This document shows, piece after piece, positions 17,777 to 26,182 of a DNA stretch of 64,000 nt. Position 1 is the first letter of the stretch. The number at the start of each line of letters is the position of its first letter. Position numbers and translations under genes: made by a program. The notes beneath the pieces were generated by a model, which saw only the letters and a program-made list of their open reading frames with translations, searched no databases and was not told where the DNA came from. The stretch spans positions 62,001 to 126,000 of the forward strand of contig NZ_LR134372.1 of NCBI RefSeq assembly GCF_900637395.1, in the 5' to 3' direction. Source of the stretch: Campylobacter upsaliensis (GTDB taxonomy: Bacteria; Campylobacterota; Campylobacteria; Campylobacterales; Campylobacteraceae).

Positions 17777-19311
17777 TATTTAGCCTCCTTTTCAGCAAAA
17801 CCTTTTTTAATCTGCGTTAGCATAATCTTAATCTCAGCCAAAAGTAAAGCCGTGAAAAGCACAGCAAAAATCCAAAAAGAAATTTGCACATTAAGCTTAC
17901 CAAGCTCTGTGGCGGCGATACCCACAGGCATTAAGTCCTGTATAGCCCAAGGTTGGCGTCCCACTTCAGCCACGATCCACCCTGCTTCAGCGGCTACATA
18001 GCCAAGCGGTATGCAAAGCACACAAAGCCATAAAATTTTGCGAAATTTCTCAATATCATTTGCCATAGTCAAATAAAGCGTTACAATAAATAATACGAAA
18101 AATAAGCTCCCAAGTCCAACCATAATATGAAAGCTATAAAAGGTTAAAGCCACAGGTGGCACAGCATCTTCTGGTTTTTCTAAATAGCCGTAACCAAAAT
18201 CTTTAAAATTATTTTCAAGCAAACTTCTACTTGTTTGCATTAGGCTTGTATTATTATGCTCTTTGGCATTTTGATAATCTTTAAAGGCATTTATGGCGAT
18301 TTTGCCCCTATCAATGCGATTTTGCAAAGGCTCAATGCCCTTTTCAACATTACCATAAACAATATCCTCAATGCCCGGAACAAAAGAATGTGGGTCGCGA
18401 TTACCTAAAATAGAAAGTGCGTAAGGTATAGTTAAATCAAACAAAAACACGCTTTCATTATTATCAATTTCTTTTTTAGGATTTAAAATTCCAAAAGCTA
18501 CAATACCAGCCCTATGTTCTCCTTGATAAATTCCCTCCATAGTAGCGAGCTTCATCGGCTGAGTTTGAGTAACCCTATAAGCACTTTCATCGCCACTAAA
18601 AAATAAGAAAATCGAACAAACAAAACCAAAGCTAGCTCCAACGACTAAAGACTTTTTCGCCTCAATAATATGCCTTTTTTTGAGTAAAAACCACGCAGAA
18701 ATTCCCATCACAAAAAGTGCGGAAATCACATAACCGCTTCCTATGGTATGCAAGAATTTCGCAATAGCCACAGGAGAAAAAGCGACTTCAAAAAAACTTT
18801 GCATTTCGCTTCTTGCGGTATCTGGATTAAACGCCATACCGACAGGATATTGCATCCAGCCATTAGCCACTAAAATCCAAAATGCCGATAAATTTGAGCC
18901 TATCGCCACGCACCAAGTTGAGATAAGGTGAAAACCCTTGCTAACCTTATCCCAGCCAAAAAACATTACCGCAAAAAAGGTCGCCTCTAAAAAGAAGGCG
19001 AAAATCCCCTCCACAGCTAAAGGAGCGCCAAAAATATCTCCTACAAACCAGCTATAATTCGCCCAATTTGTTCCAAATTCAAATTCCATTATAATACCCG
19101 TAGCCACACCTATGGCGAAGTTAATGGCAAATAAAGAAAGCCAGAATTTAGTGATATTTTTCCAACGCTTGCTGCCCGTTTTAACATAAATCGTTTCCAT
19201 TATCGCTATGATAAAAGAAAGTCCTAAGGTTAGCGGCACAAATAAAAAATGATAAAGTGCCGTAAGGGCAAATTGCGCCCTTGACCAATCCACACTGCTA
19301 AGTTCGCTCAT
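17776..19311 (-). CDS. cydA: Cytochrome bd-type quinol oxidase subunit I
   Basis: Haem-bearing subunit of the bd-type oxidase, taking electrons from menaquinol or ubiquinol on the periplasmic side. The 511-residue protein has about nine membrane helices. Visible elements are the haem ligand histidine in ALYHFLFVPLTLG (residue 21), the RSEMQSFFEVAFSP region with a later helix carrying the second haem histidine, and the conserved GYVAAEAGWIVAEVGRQPW. The quinol loop between helices 6 and 7 is of the short type, as in cyanide-insensitive oxidases. The gene follows the DUF4492 gene with a four-base overlap and leads into cydB. It complements ccoNOQP, the other oxidase encoded 7 kb away. Confidence 0.96.
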   Translation of the reverse strand: MSELSSVDWSRAQFALTALYHFLFVPLTLGLSFIIAIMETIYVKTGSKRWKNITKFWLSLFAINFAIGVATGIIMEFEFGTNWANYSWFVGDIFGAPLAVEGIFAFFLEATFFAVMFFGWDKVSKGFHLISTWCVAIGSNLSAFWILVANGWMQYPVGMAFNPDTARSEMQSFFEVAFSPVAIAKFLHTIGSGYVISALFVMGISAWFLLKKRHIIEAKKSLVVGASFGFVCSIFLFFSGDESAYRVTQTQPMKLATMEGIYQGEHRAGIVAFGILNPKKEIDNNESVFLFDLTIPYALSILGNRDPHSFVPGIEDIVYGNVEKGIEPLQNRIDRGKIAINAFKDYQNAKEHNNTSLMQTSRSLLENNFKDFGYGYLEKPEDAVPPVALTFYSFHIMVGLGSLFFVLFIVTLYLTMANDIEKFRKILWLCVLCIPLGYVAAEAGWIVAEVGRQPWAIQDLMPVGIAATELGKLNVQISFWIFAVLFTALLLAEIKIMLTQIKKGFAEKEAK

Positions 19312-19535
19312 TGATTTTCCTTTGAGATGAGATTTTGTATGACGAAATTTGATTTACTTGCATCATCTTTATAAAGACTTTTAAAATTCACATCAAAAAC
19401 AAAAAGTTTGAGGATAATAAGAATCACAAAAAGCTTTATAAAGATAATTTTCCAAAGGGTTTTGCCTAAGGTTAAATTTTTAAAACCCTCTTTATAAAAA
19501 TCAAAAATTTTAAAAATAAAACGCAAAGTCATCAA
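19308..19535 (-). CDS. DUF4492-family small membrane protein, bd-oxidase associated
   Basis: A 75-residue protein with one strong membrane helix at about residues 28-47. The N-terminal half (DFYKEGFKNLTLGKTLWKII) matches what I recall as the core of DUF4492, a family found upstream of cydAB in Bacteroidetes and Campylobacterota. It overlaps cydA by four bases and is the first gene of the operon. Function is not established; conserved linkage suggests a role in assembly or stability of the oxidase. A TAGGA ribosome site precedes the ATG. Confidence 0.8.
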   Translation of the reverse strand: MMTLRFIFKIFDFYKEGFKNLTLGKTLWKIIFIKLFVILIILKLFVFDVNFKSLYKDDASKSNFVIQNLISKENQ

Positions 19536-19584
19536 AATTTCCTAACTAATTTAATTAAGCTTGGGATTTTATCTCATTTTATGT

Positions 19585-19590
19585 TATGAT
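19585..19590 (+). promoter_or_regulatory. -10 box of cdtABC
   Basis: TATGAT lies 30 bases before the preferred cdtA ATG (19621) in the 85-base region shared with the divergent cyd operon. No clear -35 element is present, which is normal for Campylobacter sigma-70 promoters. Confidence 0.5.
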
Positions 19591-19620
19591 AGACTTAAAT
19601 AAAAAATGAGAAAGGTTTTT

Positions 19621-20340
19621 ATGCAAAAATTGCTAAAATTTGGAATTTTATTGTGTGTTTTATTGACACTGAGTGCTTGTGGGACAAAAGAAATCAATCC
19701 GCTTGGCTCTTCTTTTGGAGCGAAAGATGATAGCGATCCTTTAAAACTTGGAGCAAATCCTACCTTCCCAGCCAAGCAAAAAACACCCACTCTCATTGAA
19801 GGACGCAATCTTGTCCCACAAACTAATGTCGTCCCCTTGCCACGCCCTATTCTAGGCTCATCAGGGGATAGCCCTTTGGCGAGTGATTTTATGAGTATTT
19901 TAGGACCTAGTGGGGCAGCTTTGACCGTGTGGGCTTTAGCACAAGGGAATTGGATTTGGGGCTATACTTTGCTTGATAGTAAAAGTTTTGGAGATGCAAG
20001 AGTTTGGCAGCTACTTATAAGACCTGATAATATCGTTTTAATTAAAAATGCGAAAACCTTAACTTGTCTTAATGCTTACAAAAATGGTATAGTGCATTTT
20101 TCTTGCGATGCGAGTAATCCTGCCCAGCTTTGGAAATTAAAACCTATGGATAATGGAGCCGTGCAAATAGAAAATGTTGGAACTAAGAAATGTATCCAAG
20201 CACCTATTGACAATCCTTTGGGAGATTTTAAAGTTTTTAGTATTTTTATTAGCGAGTGTCAAAATAAGCAAAATTTAAACCAGCAGTGGTATCTTACCAC
20301 TCCGCCTTTTAAGGCACAACCTTTATATAGGGAGAGATGA
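19621..20340 (+). CDS. cdtA: Cytolethal distending toxin subunit A
   Basis: Lipoprotein subunit of the CDT holotoxin that, with CdtC, binds the host cell surface and delivers CdtB. The signal peptide ends in a lipobox LSAC (cysteine at residue 20). From about residue 85 a ricin-type beta-trefoil lectin domain follows, with GNWIWGYTLLDSKSFGDARVWQ and the repeat NLNQQWYL near the end. I start at 19621 (MQKLLKF) rather than 19606 because AAAGG at 19611-19615 is spaced correctly and the C. jejuni protein begins the same way. It overlaps cdtB. Compared with C. jejuni CdtA the linker after the signal peptide looks shorter. Confidence 0.96.
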   Translation: MQKLLKFGILLCVLLTLSACGTKEINPLGSSFGAKDDSDPLKLGANPTFPAKQKTPTLIEGRNLVPQTNVVPLPRPILGSSGDSPLASDFMSILGPSGAALTVWALAQGNWIWGYTLLDSKSFGDARVWQLLIRPDNIVLIKNAKTLTCLNAYKNGIVHFSCDASNPAQLWKLKPMDNGAVQIENVGTKKCIQAPIDNPLGDFKVFSIFISECQNKQNLNQQWYLTTPPFKAQPLYRER

Positions 20341-21137
20341 TGAAAAAAATTTTTATACTATTTTTAAGCCTTAGCTTTCTTTGGGCAGATTTGGAAAAAT
20401 ATAATGTCGGCACTTGGAATTTGCAAGGCTCATCAGCGGCAAGTGAAAGTAAATGGAGTGTGAGCATACGCCAACTCATCACAGGCGATAATCCTTTAGA
20501 TGTTTTAATGGTGCAAGAAGCAGGCGTTTTGCCAAATTCGGCAATGATGACAGGTAGAATGGTGCAGCCCGGAGGCATACCGATTCACGAATACATTTGG
20601 AATTTAGGCTCAAATTCGCGTCCAAATTCTGTTTATATTTATTATTCTCGTATTGATGTGGGAGCAAATCGCGTGAATTTAGCCATAGTTAGTCGCGTTC
20701 AAGCTGATGAAGTCTTTGTTTTACCTCCTCCTACAACCGCTTCACGCCCTATTATAGGCATACGCATAGGAAATGATGCTTTTTTCTCCATACACGCCCT
20801 TGCTAGAGGAGGTAATGATGCGGGTGCTATCATTACTGCGGTAGATGCTTTTTTTAGAGATCGTCCTGAGATTAATTGGATGATAGCTGGGGATTTTAAC
20901 CGACCGCCTGATATGCTCTTAAGATTAGTCGATTTTGATGTGGCTAATCATGTTAATATCGTCTCTCCGTCAAGCTTTACGCAGGTAAGTGGAGGCACAC
21001 TTGATTACGCAGTTACAGGGAATTCAAACAGAAGACAGCCTTATATCGCACCGCTTTTAAGTGCGATTTTGATGTTAGCGAATCTAAGGACACATTTAGT
21101 ATCCGACCATTTTCCTGTTAATTTTAGAAAATTTTAA
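20340..21137 (+). CDS. cdtB: Cytolethal distending toxin catalytic subunit B (DNase I-like)
   Basis: The active subunit: after uptake it enters the host nucleus and causes DNA breaks, leading to G2 arrest and cell distension. A signal peptide (residues 1-17, ending near LWA) is followed by a DNase I/exonuclease-endonuclease-phosphatase fold. Catalytic and metal residues are visible in VGTWNLQG, MVQEAG, FFSIHALARGG (His), MIAGDFNRPP (Asp-Asn) and VSDHFPVNF (Asp-His) at the C-terminus, so the enzyme should be active. An in-frame ATG three bases upstream (20337) also exists; 20340 gives the C. jejuni-like MKKI start. It lies between cdtA and cdtC with nearly no gaps. Confidence 0.97.
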   Translation: MKKIFILFLSLSFLWADLEKYNVGTWNLQGSSAASESKWSVSIRQLITGDNPLDVLMVQEAGVLPNSAMMTGRMVQPGGIPIHEYIWNLGSNSRPNSVYIYYSRIDVGANRVNLAIVSRVQADEVFVLPPPTTASRPIIGIRIGNDAFFSIHALARGGNDAGAIITAVDAFFRDRPEINWMIAGDFNRPPDMLLRLVDFDVANHVNIVSPSSFTQVSGGTLDYAVTGNSNRRQPYIAPLLSAILMLANLRTHLVSDHFPVNFRKF

Positions 21138-21146
21138 GGAGTAAAA

Positions 21147-21716
21147 ATGAGAAAAATTTTATTATCCTTTTTATTTGCGATAAGTTTTGCTTTCGCAGAA
21201 AATCCGGGCGAGGGAGATTTACAAGATTTTACGCAAATTTTTTCCTTGCGTAGTTTAGAAAATGGCATAGTTTTAAGCGTATTTAGAGATAGCACCGAGC
21301 TTTTACATCAAAACTGGCGTTTAAGAGAGCTTGTTTTAACAGCGCAACTTAGAGCTAAAGATAAAATGGCAGATAAAGCACCCTTTGGTTATGTACAGTT
21401 TGTAACTCCTACGCAAGATGATACTTGTATGGCGATTTTGCCTAGCGGCTTTTTTGGTGCTAAGTCTTGCACAAGGGACTTAGAAGAAGGGGCTTTGGAG
21501 ACGGTTTTTTCTATTATGCCTACCACGACTTCGGCTGTGCAAATTCGTTCTGTGGTTTTAAATTCTAATGAGTGCATAGGCACTTTTTTCAATCCTAATG
21601 TCCCCATAGAAAAGCGTTTTGGACTGAAGCGTTGCACCTTTGACCCTTTTTCAGTGATTTTACCTGAAGACTTAATGATAATCACTCCACCCTTACTTAA
21701 GGCTAATGTTTTATAA
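21147..21716 (+). CDS. cdtC: Cytolethal distending toxin subunit C
   Basis: Second binding subunit of the toxin, a ricin-B-like lectin domain that pairs with CdtA around CdtB. The signal peptide (residues 1-17, FAISFAFA) is followed by a 170-residue trefoil with FSLRSLENGIVLSVF and HQNWRL near the start and the conserved CxGTFF-type segment later (SNECIGTFFNPN). The four cysteines visible in the mature part could form two disulfides. AAGGAG precedes the ATG nine bases after cdtB. The C-terminal PEDLMIITPPLL matches the family ending. Confidence 0.96.
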   Translation: MRKILLSFLFAISFAFAENPGEGDLQDFTQIFSLRSLENGIVLSVFRDSTELLHQNWRLRELVLTAQLRAKDKMADKAPFGYVQFVTPTQDDTCMAILPSGFFGAKSCTRDLEEGALETVFSIMPTTTSAVQIRSVVLNSNECIGTFFNPNVPIEKRFGLKRCTFDPFSVILPEDLMIITPPLLKANVL

Positions 21717-21736
21717 GAGTTCTTAAGGAACTCTTA
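21714..21736 (+). terminator. Hairpin after cdtC
   Basis: TAAGAGTTC (21714-21722) and GAACTCTTA (21728-21736) form a 9-bp stem around a five-base loop, starting at the cdtC stop codon. No long T-run follows, so termination may be partial. Confidence 0.6.
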
Positions 21737-21898
21737 ACTTACATATTGCTATACATTTAAAAGAGCGATTTTAAAACTATCTGTTACTTTTTGAAACAAT
21801 TTTTCATTTTTTTAAATTTTTTAATCAAGCAATTTTTCCTTGATATTTACACTTGATTTTTTTGAAATAATTTGTAAATATTTTTACAAGGAGTTTTA

Positions 21899-22475
21899 AT
21901 GAAATTAAATTTTTAAGAATTTAGGATTTAAATTAAGTGTAGGACTATGAGTTTTATTAAATAGGACGGAAGTCCCAATCTAGTTTTTGAAGTGCAAATT
22001 CTCCCTCATTACGCATTAACCGTCCTTTCTAAAAATGATAAGCCTATTACAATCAATAATGTCATTGTTAATTGTGGAGTGAGTAACTTTGGTTTATATG
22101 TTTTTAAACCAAACAATACTTTAAAAAACAATTAAAGAAAAAATTAAGAGTGGGCTACCTCAAACTTATAGTATAGGCGGTAACACTTACCATAGAAATT
22201 GGTTTTTTATGATAGCTATCATCACCCAAAAGAAAAATTAGAGCTAGAGCAGATGATAAGGGATATTAAATGAGATTAACCGGCACAAAGTAAAGGTAAG
22301 TAGTGTATATGTTAAAGAATTAGCTCAGCTTTATCAACAAGGTATGCAAAAATATTCTCAAACCTTAAAATTTGGCAAAAAAGGTTATTTTAGAATTCAT
22401 TGTGCTTACGATACCGTGCTAAAAGTAGAGCTTCACACGGATAAACCTACAAAATGCAATAAAATTGCAAAATAA
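21899..22475 (+). pseudogene. Decayed gene of unknown function downstream of cdtC
   Basis: This 780-base gap holds remains of one plus-strand gene. A good ribosome site (AAGGAG) and ATG at 21899 lead to an early stop. Further on, coding resumes in different frames: VFEVQILPHYALTVLSKND (about 21980-22040), then SGLPQTYSIGGNTYHRNWF (about 22150-22205), then DSYHHPKEKLELEQMIRDIK, then a last frame from about 22270 to the TAA at 22473-22475. At least three frameshifts, two at runs of A or T, join these into an ancestral protein of about 190 residues. I do not recognise the family. The reading frames between breaks look intact, so decay is recent. Confidence 0.75.
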
Positions 22476-22491
22476 CCCTGCCTAAGCAGGG
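22476..22491. terminator. Hairpin between converging genes
   Basis: CCCTGC and GCAGGG form a perfect 6-bp GC-rich stem with a CTAA loop, placed between the decayed gene and the 3' end of the alcohol dehydrogenase gene. Confidence 0.6.
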
Positions 22492-22498
22492 CATACTT

Positions 22499-23578
22499 CT
22501 ACTCTAAATTCCTCATATCAATCACATAGCGGAATTTTGCTGTGCCGTTAGTCAGTTTTTCATAAGCCTCATCGATTTGATAGGGTTTGATAAGCTCTGT
22601 TTCTGGGTAAATTGCGTGCTTGAGTGAAAAATCCATCATCTCTTGCGTTTCTTTAATGCCCCCTATGAGTGAGCCATAAACCTTTTTACCTGCTTTATAC
22701 ACTAAATCTTTTACGCTAAGGCTTGGCATAGTATCGTGCGGTGGAAGTCCTACGATAGCGAATTCTCCCCCAAATTTGAGTAAATCTAAATACGCACTCA
22801 CATCATAAAAAGTTGGGATTGTAGAGATGATAAGGTCAAACCTCTCCTTCACTTCATCAGCCCTAACACTAGCATAAAAGCCACTCACACCCATTTTAAG
22901 CGCTTCTTCTTTTTTCTTTTCATTTCTCGCAAAAACGCTTACACTAGCACCCATTTTTAAGGCGTATTTAACCGCCATTACCCCAAGCCCTCCAAAGCCA
23001 GCCACGCCGACTTTAAAGCCCTCTTTAACCTTGCTAAATTTTAAAGGAGAATAAGTAGTAATGCCCGCACAAAGCAAAGGAGCAACCTTTTCTAATGGGG
23101 CATTTTGTGGCACTTTTATGGCGAAATTTTCACTCACGACTATATTATTTGAATAGCCTCCATAAGTGTTTTCACCGCCGTGAAAGATGTCCTTGCTATT
23201 GTAGGTAAAAATGGTCTGCCCTCTTTGGCAAAACTGCTCTTGGCTTTGTTTGCACGCCTCGCACTCACCGCAAGAATTTACCATACAACCAACCCCTGCA
23301 TAATCACCCACTTTAAACTGGCTCACGCCCTTACCCACAGCCACAACTTCACCTGCGATTTCGTGTCCTGGCACACAAGGATAAGTAGCCTCTCCCCACT
23401 CACTCCTTGCGGTATGTATGTCGCTATGACAAATTCCAGCGTAAAGGATTTTGATTAAAATATCCCTTTCTCCTAAGGCGTGGCGCGTGAAGTCAAAAGG
23501 CGTAAATTTCGCGTCCTTGCTTAACATCGCAAAGCCCTTACTTTGCACCCTACCATTTTCTAAAATCTTGTATGACAT
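22499..23578 (-). CDS. Zinc-dependent NAD(P)-alcohol dehydrogenase (CAD/YahK type)
   Basis: Cytoplasmic medium-chain dehydrogenase interconverting alcohols and aldehydes. The catalytic zinc ligands are visible as AGICHSD (Cys about 49) and GHEIAGE (His-Glu about 71). The structural zinc is held by CGECEACKQSQEQFC at about residues 103-117. The Rossmann fold shows GVAGFGGLGVMAVKYA. The 359-residue length and the YGGYSNNIVV and TTYSPLKF segments fit the cinnamyl-alcohol-dehydrogenase subfamily, which usually prefers NADPH and aldehydes. It stands alone between a decayed gene and the autotransporter. The physiological substrate cannot be read from sequence. Confidence 0.93.
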   Translation of the reverse strand: MSYKILENGRVQSKGFAMLSKDAKFTPFDFTRHALGERDILIKILYAGICHSDIHTARSEWGEATYPCVPGHEIAGEVVAVGKGVSQFKVGDYAGVGCMVNSCGECEACKQSQEQFCQRGQTIFTYNSKDIFHGGENTYGGYSNNIVVSENFAIKVPQNAPLEKVAPLLCAGITTYSPLKFSKVKEGFKVGVAGFGGLGVMAVKYALKMGASVSVFARNEKKKEEALKMGVSGFYASVRADEVKERFDLIISTIPTFYDVSAYLDLLKFGGEFAIVGLPPHDTMPSLSVKDLVYKAGKKVYGSLIGGIKETQEMMDFSLKHAIYPETELIKPYQIDEAYEKLTNGTAKFRYVIDMRNLE

Positions 23579-23629
23579 CAGCTTTTCTCCTTAATTGCAA
23601 TTTTAAAAATTCTAAAGCAAAAAGGTAAA

Positions 23630-25948
23630 TTAAAAAACAAGTTTAAAGACTAAATTTCCTCCAAAATAGCCTATTTCATCTTTATTAAAGCTATTTTTGT
23701 AAAAGCCCTCTAAACCGACCACAGAATAAGGCGTGAGGTAAAAATAAGAACCTGTATTGATGAAAAATTTATAAGTATAAGGTGCTTTATATCTTAAAGG
23801 CTCTTTTGTCGTCCCTGCTAAAAAGTGCTGATAATCCTCTGTGTTGATAATCGCACCTTGTAAGCCGGTATTAAGCTTTAAATAATTTTTCTCAAAATAA
23901 GTGCTAAATTCCACTCCGCCCACTACATCTAAATTATAGGCATTTAAACTTTCACTTTCTAAAGGCACGGCATTACCATTTTCTGCAATCTTACTTCTAT
24001 GATTATAAAAATGCTCCAAACCCACATAAGGCTTGATATTGAAAGTATTATTATAAACATAATTATAATTTAGCAAATTTTGCATACTTAGTTGATAAAA
24101 ATTATAATCCCCCGTTGAGTTAAGATTAAAAGCTGGGAAAACCATAGTCCTAGAAGTATCAAAAAGCCCCACACCAAGATAAATTCTATTATTCGTAGAA
24201 AGTCTATCGTCAAATTCATAATGCTGCGAAATTCCCACGCCAAATAAATCGCCCTTTGACGAAGCCTTATGATAATCATCTCTTTTATGTAAAGAGCTAT
24301 AACCATAATCTAACTCAAATCTTAAAAGATGCTCATACGCTTCTTTATAATGATTGATATGAAAGCCAAATGTATAGCCCTTACCCTCGCCTAAAAAGCC
24401 TGAGGCAAAGGTGCTAAACTCATAAGGTTCATAATCCTTATGAAAACTCAAAAGCTCTCTATCTCGCATAGCATCTAAACTAGCGTGCGGTAGTGATAAA
24501 TAGCTCATTCTAATGCCCTTATCCGTATCGTCTAAAATGCCTCGCATAATGTCGGCATTATAGGAACTTACGGCAAAGAAATTTTTTATCGCTTTAGCCA
24601 TTCTAAATCTAGTCGTTGAAACACCTATAATATCACCTAAAGCTAGACTCCTTAATAAGGCTCTTCCATTAGCACTTGCACTATTTCCATAGACAAGCTT
24701 TTCAAGCTGCTCGACTTTAGCGGGCGGATTTGAGCCACCGCCACTTCCACCCCCTGAGCCGCCACCCCCTCCTGTGCTAGGACAGGTTAAATTTTGTCCT
24801 ACCATACCTACGATGATAGAGCCATCGGGACAGGATAAGGTTTGAGTCATATTTGAGCCGCCGTTGATTGCTATATTTGTATTGCCGCTGATATTTCCTG
24901 TGATAAGCTGTAAATTTCCTTGCTGATTTATCCCTGTAATGTCGGCTTTAATATCACCCTGATTATTAAGTCCGCTTCCCTGAACTTCCAATTTCCCAAA
25001 ATTTCCATTATTATCTGCTTTAAAGTCAATGGCTGAATTTGCTTTATTTTCCATACCACCCTTGACTACAACGCTACCGCCTTGTATAGAAAGACTTGAA
25101 TTTGTTTTATTTTGCGTATCGTTAAAACTCTCATTTGTTAGCTTTCCCTCTATGGTAATGCTACCTCCCTCATTGACGATTTTACCATTGCCGCAAGTGC
25201 CAAGTTTATCGCAAATATCAAGGCTATTAGAACCTCCGTCAAAAGAGCCATTACTTACATCACCTTTTATGGTGATTGTTCCGCCTTTATTTGTAAGAGT
25301 AGCTAAGCCAAGCTCATTGCCTAAAGTTCCTTTTTCTACACCTTTTACAATAAGAGATTTTGCGGTAAAAGTGCTGTTTTCAATATTTGCATTTTGTGTA
25401 AAAATAACCTTATCGTCTATATCTACCTTAGAATTATTTCTTGCTGTAAATTCCCCTGAAGTGCTAAAACCACCTATGGTATTTTTAATTTCTAAGGTGC
25501 TATTATCTAAAGATATAGCTTTGTGGCTGGAAAAACCTTTGCCTGCTTTATTATTACCGACAAAAATAAGTTTAGCCTGATTGCTTAAGGTCATACCATC
25601 GGCGATAAAATAATCAAAATTTTTAATGTCAAAAGTTCCGCCATTTTGCACAAAAGTCCCAAAATAAATCGGCACATCTTTATCACCCGGCTTGTTTTCA
25701 GGCTGTGTTCCCGTGGGTGGATTTTGTCGCGTGATGGTAAGGGTATGCCCATTTCCGTTGAGAGTAAAGTCATAGCCACCACTAGAGCCATTATAATTAA
25801 AAGCACAAGATTGAGGGAAGGAACAATCAATAATGGCATTGTGATTTTCATCACTTGTTAAAGTTATGGTAGGTGGAGTAAATTTCCCAGTATAATCCGC
25901 ATAAGAATAGATAGCACAAAATACACTTAAAGATAGAATTTTTTTCAT
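23630..25948 (-). CDS. Autotransporter with beta-helical passenger
   Basis: Type V secreted surface protein of 772 residues. The signal peptide (residues 1-17) is followed by a passenger at about 20-390 made of short repeats such as GGTITIKGDVSNGSFDGG and GGSITIEGKLTNESF, typical of a right-handed beta-helix. A glycine-serine linker follows at about 393-408. The last 280 residues form the outer-membrane autotransporter barrel, ending in an alternating hydrophobic strand with terminal phenylalanine (LVFKLVF). The passenger is short for this class. No protease or known adhesin motif is visible. A 13-base T tract abuts its -10 box, so expression may vary. Function unknown; adhesion is a guess. 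Confidence 0.9.
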   Translation of the reverse strand: MKKILSLSVFCAIYSYADYTGKFTPPTITLTSDENHNAIIDCSFPQSCAFNYNGSSGGYDFTLNGNGHTLTITRQNPPTGTQPENKPGDKDVPIYFGTFVQNGGTFDIKNFDYFIADGMTLSNQAKLIFVGNNKAGKGFSSHKAISLDNSTLEIKNTIGGFSTSGEFTARNNSKVDIDDKVIFTQNANIENSTFTAKSLIVKGVEKGTLGNELGLATLTNKGGTITIKGDVSNGSFDGGSNSLDICDKLGTCGNGKIVNEGGSITIEGKLTNESFNDTQNKTNSSLSIQGGSVVVKGGMENKANSAIDFKADNNGNFGKLEVQGSGLNNQGDIKADITGINQQGNLQLITGNISGNTNIAINGGSNMTQTLSCPDGSIIVGMVGQNLTCPSTGGGGGSGGGSGGGSNPPAKVEQLEKLVYGNSASANGRALLRSLALGDIIGVSTTRFRMAKAIKNFFAVSSYNADIMRGILDDTDKGIRMSYLSLPHASLDAMRDRELLSFHKDYEPYEFSTFASGFLGEGKGYTFGFHINHYKEAYEHLLRFELDYGYSSLHKRDDYHKASSKGDLFGVGISQHYEFDDRLSTNNRIYLGVGLFDTSRTMVFPAFNLNSTGDYNFYQLSMQNLLNYNYVYNNTFNIKPYVGLEHFYNHRSKIAENGNAVPLESESLNAYNLDVVGGVEFSTYFEKNYLKLNTGLQGAIINTEDYQHFLAGTTKEPLRYKAPYTYKFFINTGSYFYLTPYSVVGLEGFYKNSFNKDEIGYFGGNLVFKLVF

Positions 25949-25980
25949 TATTAATTCCCTTTTAAAAATTTAAATTGCGG

Positions 25981-26000
25981 ATTATACAAAAAAAAAAAAA
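25981..26000 (-). promoter_or_regulatory. Autotransporter promoter with T13 tract upstream of the -10 box
   Basis: On the minus strand 13 T residues (26000-25988) run into G and then TATAAT (25986-25981). The homopolymer fills most of the spacer between any -35 element and the -10 box. Length changes by slippage would shift promoter geometry. Confidence 0.6.
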
Positions 26001-26143
26001 TGATTGCTAAAAATTTTCAAAATTGATTAAAAATTTGAAATGTAATAAGACTTTTTAAATCCTAAATTAAACAAATTTTAAAGTTTTATTAACAAAAATT
26101 AAAAAAATTTAGGATTTTAAGGCTAAATCTACAAATAATATTT

Positions 26144-26149
26144 TATAAT
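26144..26149 (+). promoter_or_regulatory. -10 box of ccoNOQP
   Basis: A perfect TATAAT in an AT-rich region with runs of A and T upstream, 34 bases before the ccoN ATG at 26183. An AAGGAG ribosome site lies between. Confidence 0.65.
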
Positions 26150-26182
26150 ACGGCTTTTATGATTTAATTTTAAGGAGAGTCG

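Noticed and set aside
24088..25861. Reading frames in both directions inside the autotransporter gene
   Set aside because: The repeated passenger sequence gives long open frames by chance; only the frame with signal peptide and barrel is credible.
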